Assembly (NCBI RefSeq): GCF_035944375.1
Contig: NZ_DASZBE010000007.1
Source of the DNA: Allobosea sp035944375
GTDB lineage: Bacteria; Pseudomonadota; Alphaproteobacteria; Rhizobiales; Beijerinckiaceae
Reading direction: 5' to 3' (one strand)
Length of the DNA: 64,000 nt
Part shown: positions 45,965 to 52,989 of the stretch, piece by piece
How positions within the stretch are numbered: the stretch's first letter is position 1
Layout of the letters: each line of letters opens with the position of its first letter
Made by a program: the position numbers and the translations under genes
Notes under the pieces: model-generated
The model's database searches: none
Seen by the model: the letters and a program-made list of their open reading frames with translations, nothing else
Told to the model about the DNA's origin: nothing

Positions 45965-46000
45965 AAAATTTCCCGTGATATCAGAAGATGTTACGGATCA

Positions 46001-46019
46001 GGCCCTTCGGGGCCTTTTT
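46001..46019 (+). terminator. Rho-independent terminator after the tRNA-Pro fragment
   Basis: GGCCC-TTCG-GGGCC followed by TTTTT, a compact tetraloop hairpin. It lies 37 bases after the tRNA fragment and is probably the terminator of the tRNA gene carried along. It would also shield the AIPR gene from upstream transcription. Confidence 0.85.
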
Positions 46020-46041
46020 CTTTGACCGACAGAAATACCGA
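46009..46041 (+). repeat. Shared unit-start block, copy 2
   Basis: The block (GGGGCCTTTTTCTTTGACCG then ACAGAAATACCGA) matches 42971-43004. It contains the second arm and T run of the terminator. The repeated ACCGACAGAAATACCGACAG has an internal direct repeat ACCGACAG. Bases 46042-46191 hold no other feature I can name. Confidence 0.6.
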
Positions 46042-46191
46042 CAGGTTGTGCAACTCGGGCACGGATCGTGTTCAGTACCTCGGCCGCATGGCCGAGGGGG
46101 GGGCGTCGAGCGCGGCCCCTTCGAGTTGTCCCACCGCTTGCCGCGACACCGCATTACAAATACAGCCCTGCAAGGCTTCGGTTCGAAGGGC

Positions 46192-47913
46192 ATGGCCATG
46201 CAAATGGAAGACGCACTGCTCGCCAATCAGACATTGGTGAATGAGATCGGGTACAATGACGCCTACCTTGTCGCCACCATAGCGCTGTTCTTAGGCGAAT
46301 CGGACTTGCGTGGGTTGGCTGCGTCGGGCCTGACCGAAGGCGGGAACGACAAGAAGATAGATTTCATCTATCATCATCTCGATGCGAGAAGGTTGGTATT
46401 CGCTCAAGGTTATATGAGCGAACGGAGTAGGGACTCCGCCCCGTCCAATAAAGCTTCAGATCTCAACACGGCATGTGCATGGCTTCTTTCCGGCGATGTC
46501 AATTTGGTTCCGTCTAAGCTTCGAGAAATCATCGTTGATTTTCGGAAGGCTATCGATAATGGAGAGATTGATTTCATTGATTTACTATATGTTCATAATT
46601 TGCCAGAGTCGGTCAATGTGAGTCGTGAGCTTCAGACGGCAGAAGAGCATCTCCGTTCGCACATCAATAATGATAGGATTTTAGTAAAGTCGCATGAGTT
46701 TGGGCGATCCAAGATCCAGCATCTGTTAGCAGCTCAAGATTCCCATATTGAGGTGACCGACAAGATTCTCTTTCCGGCAAAGCTCGGCATTTCTGAGAAA
46801 GGTGATACTTGGAGCGCGGGAGTCACAACTGTATCGGGTCAATGGCTCCATGAGCTTTATTCAAAATACGGCGATAAACTATACAGCGCAAACTATCGTG
46901 GCTTTTTGGGCGCTAATGGGCGACGGCGTGTTAATTCCGGTATTCGGGAATCAGCTGAGAAAACGCCTGTCGATTTTTGGGCGTTTAATAATGGGATTAC
47001 AATTCTCACTTTAAAGATCGACCAAACAAAAAAGGGCTCTGTCGATCTCAACGGGATTTCGATTATCAATGGCGCACAGACAACCGGTTCGATTGGCTCC
47101 ATTGACGCGTCTAAAGCTAAGCTTAGTGAAGTGAAGGTGCTTTGCCGGGTTATCGAGTGTTCCGACCAGTCGACAATTGATAAGATCGTAAAGTTCAATA
47201 ATACGCAGAATATTTTTACAACTTGGGATCAATTCAGTAACGATCCGGAGCAAAAACGGATTGGGGAAGAATTCGATGTATTGGGGTTTAACTACAGCAA
47301 AAAGCGTGGATTTTCTGGATTTGGTGAGCAAATCGGCATTGAGCAAGTTTTGCAGCCACTGATAGGTTTCCACGGTCGCCCACAGGATGCGGCCCGCGGA
47401 AAAAATCAACTATTTTTACAAAAGCAGCTCTACCAAAACGCATTCGAGGGTAAGAAAGCTAGGCATATTCTATTTGTTCACTCTCTGTCTATCGCTATAG
47501 ATAGCAAAAGGCTTGAGCTTAAAAACAAATCGAACAATGAATCTTTAATTTCTGTTGAGGAACTGCAGATCGCATTGTTGCGTAATCTAAATTTTAAGCC
47601 GTTCCTCATGGCAGTTATTGCAGGAAGTTTGGAGACCGTGGTTGGAGTCCCCTGCGATCCTATGATTGTGGGCTTCAAGCCGGATCAGGCCAAAAACACG
47701 ACATTAGCGGACCTCAGCGCGCGATGGGGTCCGATTGTCGATAGCTTTCTCCCACTACTTACAGCAGTCGTGCAGCCCGAAGCATTCTTTCGGCGACTGA
47801 GCGATGAAAAAAATTACCTAGCAGCGGTTAAAATGCAGATGGATGCCATGCTGACCGCGACGGGGGCGGCGGACAAGCACAAGACGTTTGCTAAGCTGGT
47901 GGCACCGAGTTGA
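46192..47913 (+). CDS. AIPR-family protein (abortive infection phage resistance)
   Basis: A 573-residue protein of the AIPR family. Core motifs are FNNGITILT (about residue 263), INGAQTTGSI (about 292) and FNNTQNIFTTWDQFSND (about 334). Residues 50-75 resemble the start of a PD-(D/E)XK nuclease fold (GGNDKKIDFIY, RRLVFAQGY), but the catalytic Lys expected after the Gln is replaced by Gly-Tyr. Three close Met codons (46192, 46198, 46204) can start it. The gene is AT-rich with codons unlike the flanking prophage and core genes. Some AIPR proteins act in phage defence; its mode here is not known. Confidence 0.85.
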   Translation: MAMQMEDALLANQTLVNEIGYNDAYLVATIALFLGESDLRGLAASGLTEGGNDKKIDFIYHHLDARRLVFAQGYMSERSRDSAPSNKASDLNTACAWLLSGDVNLVPSKLREIIVDFRKAIDNGEIDFIDLLYVHNLPESVNVSRELQTAEEHLRSHINNDRILVKSHEFGRSKIQHLLAAQDSHIEVTDKILFPAKLGISEKGDTWSAGVTTVSGQWLHELYSKYGDKLYSANYRGFLGANGRRRVNSGIRESAEKTPVDFWAFNNGITILTLKIDQTKKGSVDLNGISIINGAQTTGSIGSIDASKAKLSEVKVLCRVIECSDQSTIDKIVKFNNTQNIFTTWDQFSNDPEQKRIGEEFDVLGFNYSKKRGFSGFGEQIGIEQVLQPLIGFHGRPQDAARGKNQLFLQKQLYQNAFEGKKARHILFVHSLSIAIDSKRLELKNKSNNESLISVEELQIALLRNLNFKPFLMAVIAGSLETVVGVPCDPMIVGFKPDQAKNTTLADLSARWGPIVDSFLPLLTAVVQPEAFFRRLSDEKNYLAAVKMQMDAMLTATGAADKHKTFAKLVAPS

Positions 47914-47932
47914 GCATAGAGGCCGAATTGCA

Positions 47933-48013
47933 TCCCGGAAGGGACTGCGAAGAGCTGGCCTTTTCAACGCCTTGGCGCTCCGGTTCGCCAGCGATGTTGC
48001 CCGCCCATTCCCG
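47933..48013. repeat. Shared unit-end segment, copy 2
   Basis: The partner of 44993-45073, offset exactly 2940 bases and without gaps. It begins 19 bases after the AIPR stop. The most conserved parts are TCCCGGAAG, CGCCTTGGCG and GGTTCGCCAG. GC content jumps back to the genome level from here on. Confidence 0.7.
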
Positions 48014-48117
48014 CTGGCTCCTGACGTCGGGAGTCGGCAGCCGCCGCCCCGGCCGATGACTCCGCGCCGCTCCTGCGATAGAGAACATTGCAGGAACATA
48101 AAGCGGGGAGTATTGCC

Positions 48118-48591
48118 GTGTCCGCGTCTTCGATCTCCGGCCAGCAGGCCGACTTCATGCAGCGCCTGGCCGCCCGGCCGGTGCCGATCCCGCCGCACTG
48201 GCCGAAATGGCTGACCGATCTCTGGATGCGCGATCTGGTGACGACGGAGGGGGCCCGCTTCGTGTTGACCTCGCGGGGGCGAGCGGAGATCGAGACCCCG
48301 CGGCCGGCCGAGACGCACGAGATCCTGATCATCGTCGGCGCGTCCTTTGAGGCGATGGCGAAGAGGGCGAAGGCGGAGACGCTGGCGGCGCTGCAAGCAG
48401 CCTTCCCGGGCACGGTCTTTTCGATGCTGCTGGCAGAGGAGGACCTGGTCGACGGCAGCCACATCGTCATCCCCTGTCGCGGCAAGGTCGGCGCCGGCGG
48501 TCTGCGCCCCATGCCGCCGGCTGAGCTGCTCGCCGGCGTCGTCGCCGCGCTGGAGCGCCTGCGCTTCCTCGATGCGCCCGCGATGCAGTGA
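48118..48591 (+). CDS. Prophage hypothetical protein (157 residues)
   Basis: The GTG start at 48118 has a GGGGAG site 8 bases upstream. I do not recognise the family. Residues 10-45 (FMQRLAARPVPIPPHWPKWL) resemble a short helical lead, residues 60-100 are a strand-helix stretch with HEILIIVGASFEAMAKRAK, and the end is helical. No signal peptide or membrane part. It opens a small rightward operon at the prophage edge and overlaps the next gene by 4 bases (GTGA). Confidence 0.6.
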   Translation: MSASSISGQQADFMQRLAARPVPIPPHWPKWLTDLWMRDLVTTEGARFVLTSRGRAEIETPRPAETHEILIIVGASFEAMAKRAKAETLAALQAAFPGTVFSMLLAEEDLVDGSHIVIPCRGKVGAGGLRPMPPAELLAGVVAALERLRFLDAPAMQ

Positions 48592-49088
48592 AGAACCCGC
48601 GCCGCGCCTATGACGCAGAGGGTCGCGAGATCGCGCCGGCCACCGTCGGCACCGAGCGCGCGGCCGGGGTGCGCGAGGCCGAGATCTGGTGCGGCGACTG
48701 CCACCACCACGCCGAGGTTTCGACCGACGGCATGCCGGCCGAGCTGCCGATCCCCGACATCTGCCTGCGCTATCGCTGCTCCGCCTGCGGCGGCCGGAAC
48801 CTGACGTCCCGGCCGGGCGTGATCGCGCACTATGCGGTCCTGCAGGAGAAGACGGGGATGAGCCATGGGAACGCGCCGATCCCGCGCCGCGTTCACCCAG
48901 CCGGAGGGCCAGCCATGCCGAACGTCGTCATCACCACCGTCGAGGAATACGAGGCCGCGACGCGCGAAGTCCAGGATCTGACCGGCACACCCGAGGGCTC
49001 GCGTGAGGAGCTGCGCCTGATCGCGCTGGTCGAGGCGATCGAGGCGTGGGACGCCAAGCACGACGACGCGACGGCCTGGAGGGATTGA
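48588..49088 (+). CDS. Zinc-ribbon protein with C-terminal HigA-like N-domain, perhaps two genes in one frame
   Basis: A 166-residue frame starting at GTG 48588. Residues about 35-65 carry a CxxC pair in WCGDCHHHAE and CLRYRCSACGG, a likely zinc ribbon. From residue 110 on, MPNVVITTVEEYEAATREVQ followed by GTPEGSREELRLIALVEAIE resembles the helical region before the HTH of HigA-type antitoxins, without the HTH. An internal ATG at 48915 has GGAGG upstream, so a 57-residue protein may be made separately. Function unknown. Confidence 0.55.
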   Translation: MKNPRRAYDAEGREIAPATVGTERAAGVREAEIWCGDCHHHAEVSTDGMPAELPIPDICLRYRCSACGGRNLTSRPGVIAHYAVLQEKTGMSHGNAPIPRRVHPAGGPAMPNVVITTVEEYEAATREVQDLTGTPEGSREELRLIALVEAIEAWDAKHDDATAWRD

Positions 49089-49240
49089 TGACCGCAGCAC
49101 CCAGCTTATGGCTGACTGTCGGCGGCAGCATCGTGATGCTGGCGGCGTTTATCATAGCGCTGCGACGGGCGACCCGGCCGGACCATAACGTCACGAACGA
49201 TTGGCGCGAGATCGACGAACGCATCGGGCGACGAGGCTGA
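49088..49240 (+). CDS. Small single-span membrane protein
   Basis: A 50-residue protein whose ATG overlaps the preceding stop (TGATG). One membrane segment (LWLTVGGSIVMLAAFIIAL) is followed by a charged tail. It closes the rightward trio 48118-49240 at the prophage edge. Unknown function. Confidence 0.5.
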   Translation: MTAAPSLWLTVGGSIVMLAAFIIALRRATRPDHNVTNDWREIDERIGRRG

Positions 49241-49244
49241 AACG

Positions 49245-49280
49245 AAAAAAGGCCCGGCCCCGCGCGAGCGGAACCGGGCC
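49245..49280 (-). terminator. Rho-independent terminator of the leftward late operon
   Basis: Read on the minus strand: GGCCCGG, a 16-base loop, CCGGGCC, then TTTTTT. It lies past the end of the lysis cassette (49433) and between convergent transcripts. Bases 49281-49432 hold nothing else I can see. Confidence 0.85.
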
Positions 49281-49432
49281 AGAGTTCAAGGGAGGAAACA
49301 AAACCGGATTGAGCAGCCGTCAGGGCTGCATCTTCGGGAACGTCCCTGGTTGGAAGTCTGCGCAGCCCGCTATGGTCGGCGGGTCCGCGCCTCGCGGCAA
49401 AGGCCGGAGAGGGTGAGCCAGCGGGCCGGCCT

Positions 49433-49792
49433 TCAGCGCGAGCGCTTCGAGCGCTCGACCGTGTCGCGCAGCGAATCCATCTCGCGGCCGTGGCGATCGG
49501 TCATCTCGGCGAGGCGCGCATTCGTCTTGATCTGCTCGTCATGGACGTCGTCGAGCCGCTGCGCCATCCGCCGGCTGTTCTCCGAGATCACGCCGAGCTG
49601 CGCGAGAATGCTGTTGGCGAAGACCGTGACGCCGAGCGGGTCATGCCCGGAGGGCGCGATATGCCCGTCGCGCTTGTTGTCCTTGGCGGCGCGCAGCGTC
49701 AGGTAGACGCCGACGATGACGACCAGGATGCCGGCGGCGAGCTGCAGCGCCGGGAAGCTCTTCAGGATGTCAGCGCTTGCGAAATCCACCAT
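49433..49792 (-). CDS. Small membrane protein with coiled coil in the lysis cassette
   Basis: A 119-residue protein with one N-terminal membrane segment (LQLAAGILVVIVGVYLTL) and a long charged helix (SENSRRMAQRLDDVHDEQIK onward). This build fits an inner-membrane spanin or a similar lysis accessory. It overlaps the upstream gene by 23 bases. No lipoprotein partner is evident, so the spanin idea is weak. Confidence 0.6.
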   Translation of the reverse strand: MVDFASADILKSFPALQLAAGILVVIVGVYLTLRAAKDNKRDGHIAPSGHDPLGVTVFANSILAQLGVISENSRRMAQRLDDVHDEQIKTNARLAEMTDRHGREMDSLRDTVERSKRSR

Positions 49793-50207
49793 CTCTCACC
49801 GCCCGGTAGACGGAGATCAGCTCTCCGAGGGTTAGCATTCCCAACAGCGGCACGATGAAGGAAACCTTGCCCGAGAGCAGGCTGTCATAGGCCAGCGGCG
49901 ACATCATCAGCGCCCAGACGAGCGCGCCGACGAAGCTGCCGGCATAGCGCATCAGGGGCCCATAGAACGGCAGCTTGCCGTTCGCGAACAGGGCAAAGGC
50001 CCGCATGGAGCCGATGACGGCGAAGAGCACCGCCATCACGTCCTCGCTGAAGCCGGTCGCCACGAGCAGGCGCAGCGCGCCGCGGTCGAGCGAATCCCCC
50101 GGCAGGGCCAGGGTGAAGGCGATCAGCAGCAGTCCTCCGGCCATGATCCATTCGAACAGCCGGTTGGAACTGTAAGGCCCGGCCGGGGCGCGGGGCAGAA
50201 TCACCAC
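49770..50207 (-). CDS. Four-span membrane protein in the lysis cassette
   Basis: A 145-residue protein with about four membrane segments (WIMAGGLLLIAFTLALPG, VMAVLFAVIGSMRAFALF, FVGALVWALMMSPLAY, VSFIVPLLGMLTLGELISVY). Such proteins are common beside endolysin genes in alphaproteobacterial phages. It may be a holin or antiholin. It starts 2 bases after the preceding stop. Confidence 0.65.
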   Translation of the reverse strand: MVILPRAPAGPYSSNRLFEWIMAGGLLLIAFTLALPGDSLDRGALRLLVATGFSEDVMAVLFAVIGSMRAFALFANGKLPFYGPLMRYAGSFVGALVWALMMSPLAYDSLLSGKVSFIVPLLGMLTLGELISVYRAVRDGGFRKR

Positions 50208-50208
50208 T

Positions 50209-50652
50209 TCAGGCGCCCTTGATCGGCCGGGTCGTGGTCAGGCGGCCATAGATCATCAGGCCTCCGCTTACGATTGACGTGGCCGCGACGCCGATCAGCG
50301 CGAGCTGCTGCGCATAGAAGGCCTGGTCCTCGGCCGAGATCGCATAACCGGCCACGCCCGCGATCGGCGCGACGATCGCCATCACCGAGCCCCACATGGC
50401 CTGGCTCTGATACCAGGGGATCGGCGTGGTCATCTTGGCGACGGCCGGATCGGCCAGCACCTTCTCGATCAGCTGGCGCGCCAGCGCGTCGGGGTCGAGC
50501 GCGGCCGGCGGCGGCGGGGCCGGCGCGTCCGGCGGGGCTTCCGTGGCGGTGCGGATGGTCTTGACCACGTCGCGCGCCACGGGCGGCAGCACCTGCTCGA
50601 CCGCGCCCTGGACGGCGCCTGCGATGATGGCGATGGGGTTGAAGGCGATCAT
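50209..50652 (-). CDS. Putative holin-like membrane protein
   Basis: A 147-residue protein starting at 50652, overlapping the endolysin stop by 4 bases. A Pro-rich linker (DAPAPPPPAALDPDALA) follows an amphipathic N-terminus. Two membrane segments lie at the end (MWGSVMAIVAPIAGVAGYAI, LALIGVAATSIVSGGLMIYG). Two spans next to an endolysin suit a class II holin. Confidence 0.65.
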   Translation of the reverse strand: MIAFNPIAIIAGAVQGAVEQVLPPVARDVVKTIRTATEAPPDAPAPPPPAALDPDALARQLIEKVLADPAVAKMTTPIPWYQSQAMWGSVMAIVAPIAGVAGYAISAEDQAFYAQQLALIGVAATSIVSGGLMIYGRLTTTRPIKGA

Positions 50653-51599
50653 GCGGGGGCTCCCTGGTTGTCGAGGAGGGCGGCCCGCTCGGCCGCTTCC
50701 GCGTCGAGCAAGGCCTGCTCGCGCCGGGCCTGCCACCAGCGCCGGGCCGCGATGCCGGCCAGCACCAGCGCCAGCGCCAGGCCGAGCCCGAGCGCGACGT
50801 TGGGCTGCAGGCCTTCGGCGGTGGCGGACGCGACGGGCACGGGCGCGGGCGCCTGCGTCGCGGTCTCGACCGCGACGCTACCGCCGGTCACGGGCACGGT
50901 CGCCACGGCCGCGCCCTTGGCCTGCGCCTGCGCCCGGTCGCGCCGCTCCAGCGTGGTGCGGGCGGCGGGCATCGCCGCGCCCTCGAGCGCGGCTTCGAAT
51001 CGGGCGATCTGGATGCGCCGGTCGGCGAGACCGATCTGGCCGCCATTGAGCCTTTTGGTCGAGGCCGGCACGTCGCCGGCGACGAGCGACGGCAGCATCT
51101 CGCGATCGAGGCAATAGGTCAGCCCGGCCGCCAGCATGGCATCCGCCCGGGCGGGGTCGCGCACTTCGGCCTGGCTGTGCCCGGTGCGGCGCATGACGCG
51201 CTGGTATTCGGCGGCGCCGGTGTGGTGGAACAGCCCGCCGCCCCGGTTGGCCCAGCCGTCGCCGGAGGCTTCCGGGCCATTGCCCATGCGGTTGGCATAG
51301 ACCTTGTTGGCGAGCTTCGCCGGGCTGCGGGCATAGGGCGCCGCCGCCGCCACGCTGGCGAAGCGCGAGGGCCAGACCTGCCTGATCCGCTCTGCCGAAT
51401 AGCTCATGTTTTCGGTGAAGCTGCGAAAGCCGCCCGTCTCATGCGCAGCATGGCCGAGGAAGCCGGCCACGGCCTTCCTCTGGTTGACGCGCCAGGAGCC
51501 GAACTGCTCTTCGGCATGCCGGGCGAAGCCGGCGACGAAGACGGGATCGGCCTTGGGCGCGACCTTGCGGATCACGCCGGCCCAGTCGGTTGCGGTCAT
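50649..51599 (-). CDS. Glycoside hydrolase family 19-like endolysin with C-terminal anchor
   Basis: A 316-residue protein starting at 51599 behind a GGAG site. The N-terminal 200 residues match chitinase-like lysozymes: FLGHAAHETGGFRSFTENM has the catalytic Glu, and YANRMGNGPEASGDGWANRG followed by GGLFHHTGAAEY is the substrate loop. The C-terminus has one membrane segment (VALGLGLALALVLAGIAARRW) after a Pro/Val/Ala-rich linker, so the enzyme may be held in the membrane. It cuts peptidoglycan for phage release. Confidence 0.85.
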   Translation of the reverse strand: MTATDWAGVIRKVAPKADPVFVAGFARHAEEQFGSWRVNQRKAVAGFLGHAAHETGGFRSFTENMSYSAERIRQVWPSRFASVAAAAPYARSPAKLANKVYANRMGNGPEASGDGWANRGGGLFHHTGAAEYQRVMRRTGHSQAEVRDPARADAMLAAGLTYCLDREMLPSLVAGDVPASTKRLNGGQIGLADRRIQIARFEAALEGAAMPAARTTLERRDRAQAQAKGAAVATVPVTGGSVAVETATQAPAPVPVASATAEGLQPNVALGLGLALALVLAGIAARRWWQARREQALLDAEAAERAALLDNQGAPA

Positions 51600-51617
51600 C
51601 GGGATCTCCAGGGCATG

Positions 51618-51638
51618 AAAAAGCCGCCCGAAGGCGGC
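51618..51638 (-). terminator. Rho-independent terminator directly before the endolysin gene
   Basis: On the minus strand GCCGCC-TTCG-GGCGGC is followed by TTTTT. It ends 19 bases before the endolysin start codon. On the plus strand the same bases make a spurious MKKPPEGGE reading. Confidence 0.85.
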
Positions 51639-51650
51639 GAGGTGGAAACG

Positions 51651-51770
51651 ATGCAGGAGCAGGATGAAGAGCCGCCACCGAGCCGCTACGGCCTGCTCAT
51701 GGCCGCGCTGATCCTGTTGACGGGGCTTCTCTTCATCCTGTCGTGGTTGCGCGGCTGGCGGCCATGGTGA
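51651..51770 (+). CDS. Possible 39-residue membrane peptide
   Basis: A short rightward frame with a charged start (MQEQDEEPPPSRY) and one membrane segment (LLMAALILLTGLLFILSWL) ending in RGWRPW. It lies in the gap upstream of the lysis cassette. Its length and the lack of a strong ribosome site leave doubt. Confidence 0.35.
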   Translation: MQEQDEEPPPSRYGLLMAALILLTGLLFILSWLRGWRPW

Positions 51771-51882
51771 GCCATCGGGCCCGGCTGCCCTCGCCAATGG
51801 GCGCGGGCCGCTGATCCTGAAAGTTGAGGCGTCCCGTTGTCATCCGGTTATCCTTTAAGCTGACGTAGGGTGCGGCTGCGGC

Positions 51883-52287
51883 GTGGATTCACGGATTTTT
51901 AAGGCGGCGAGCCGATTTCCCTGTCGACCGTTTCGGAGACCGTCGAACTTGACCACTTCGTTCTCTTCGCTGGCCGTGGCGTTTCTCGCCGGCTCTCTGG
52001 CTTCGGCGCATGCTCCCCTGTTGGCTTCCGCAACTGCCCCGCGCGAACTCCTGTTCGCCTGCATGGAAGAGCAGCGTGTCCTCCCGCCCGCGCTGCGCGC
52101 CGCCACCTGCCAGTGCTATGTCGATAAGGCGCAGGCCCCGCTATTCCGGGCGGAAGCCGCCTTCGTTTCCAATGCCACCTTGTTGCTCTGGCGGAGCAAC
52201 CTGGTGAAGGAATGCCTTGCCGCCGAGCACGATGTGCGGCCGCGCGCCAACGACCCAACCGCTCCCAACAGCCGCGTTGGCTTCTGA
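51883..52287 (+). CDS. Small secreted cysteine-containing protein, moron-like
   Basis: A 134-residue frame; translation more likely starts at TTG 51949 (about 112 residues), since the part after it reads as a signal peptide (SSLAVAFLAGSLASAHA). The mature part has four Cys (LLFACMEEQ, ATCQCYVDKA, VKECLAAEH). I do not recognise the family. It runs against the leftward late genes in a prophage gap of about 950 bases and is probably cargo with its own promoter. Confidence 0.5.
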   Translation: MDSRIFKAASRFPCRPFRRPSNLTTSFSSLAVAFLAGSLASAHAPLLASATAPRELLFACMEEQRVLPPALRAATCQCYVDKAQAPLFRAEAAFVSNATLLLWRSNLVKECLAAEHDVRPRANDPTAPNSRVGF

Positions 52288-52389
52288 TCCGTCCGCCATC
52301 GATCTTATGCGCTGAGCTTCGTGCTCTGCTGCGAGCGTTTGGTTCGGGACTTGCGCGTCGCCCGGCATCCAGGCCGGAGCCGCCCCACA

Positions 52390-52545
52390 ATGACGCAACT
52401 CAAACCCAAGATCGGACACCCTGCCACTCGCGAACGGATCTCCGCGAAGGCTGTCGAAACCGCACTGGCCGTAACGCTTGCCGCCGTGCAGGTGGTCTGG
52501 CTCGGACTCATGGGCTATGGCGCCTGGTGGCTCGTCTTCTGCTGA
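52390..52545 (+). CDS. Possible 51-residue membrane protein
   Basis: A short frame from 52390 with a basic start (MTQLKPKIGHPATRERISAK) and one membrane segment (ALAVTLAAVQVVWLGLMGYG). It lies 3' of the secreted Cys protein gene, same direction. No family recognised; ribosome site weak. Confidence 0.35.
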   Translation: MTQLKPKIGHPATRERISAKAVETALAVTLAAVQVVWLGLMGYGAWWLVFC

Positions 52546-52590
52546 GCCGAGCTGCGGGGCAGGTCGCAGAGCAGTCGGCGCTGCGCGGCG

Positions 52591-52989
52591 TCAGAGCGCG
52601 GCGGCGGCCGTGAAGAGGTCCGCGACCTGCGCGTCGGTGAGATCGAAGGTCGTCTTGCCCCAGGCGATGAAGTCGCTGTCGCGGCGCCACCGCGGCGAAT
52701 GGTAGCGGATATCCGTCACCTCGCGCTCGACCGGGTCGGCGATCGCCGCGATCGCGCTCTCGATCATCGCGCGCGTGATGCCGGCGCCCAGCAGCGCCAG
52801 CAGCGCCTGATGCCGCGCGACCTCGACGGGGACCGGGTTGGCGACCCGGTCGAGGAAGGCCAGAACCTCGGGATCGTCGTCGGGCAGCGGGGCGGGGTCG
52901 GTCAGCAGGGCGGGCGGCTCGCCGTCCTGCCAGACGGGGCGAAGCGACAGCGCCGTGATGGCGCCGCCTGTGCGTTGAACATAGGGCAT
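52591..52989 (-). CDS. Phage tail-fibre-associated hypothetical protein
   Basis: A 132-residue protein starting at 52989, where its ATG overlaps the tail-fibre stop. It is soluble, with a Pro/Asp-rich stretch (LTDPAPLPDDDPEVLAFLDR) and a helical end (FDLTDAQVADLFTAAAAL). The place after the fibre gene suggests a fibre chaperone or a late gene product. Family not recognised. Confidence 0.6.
   Translation of the reverse strand: MPYVQRTGGAITALSLRPVWQDGEPPALLTDPAPLPDDDPEVLAFLDRVANPVPVEVARHQALLALLGAGITRAMIESAIAAIADPVEREVTDIRYHSPRWRRDSDFIAWGKTTFDLTDAQVADLFTAAAAL

Noticed and set aside
51615..51650. Rightward peptide beginning MKKPPEGGE
   Set aside because: These bases are the inverse reading of a terminator hairpin. 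Only the part from the later ATG at 51651 could be coding.
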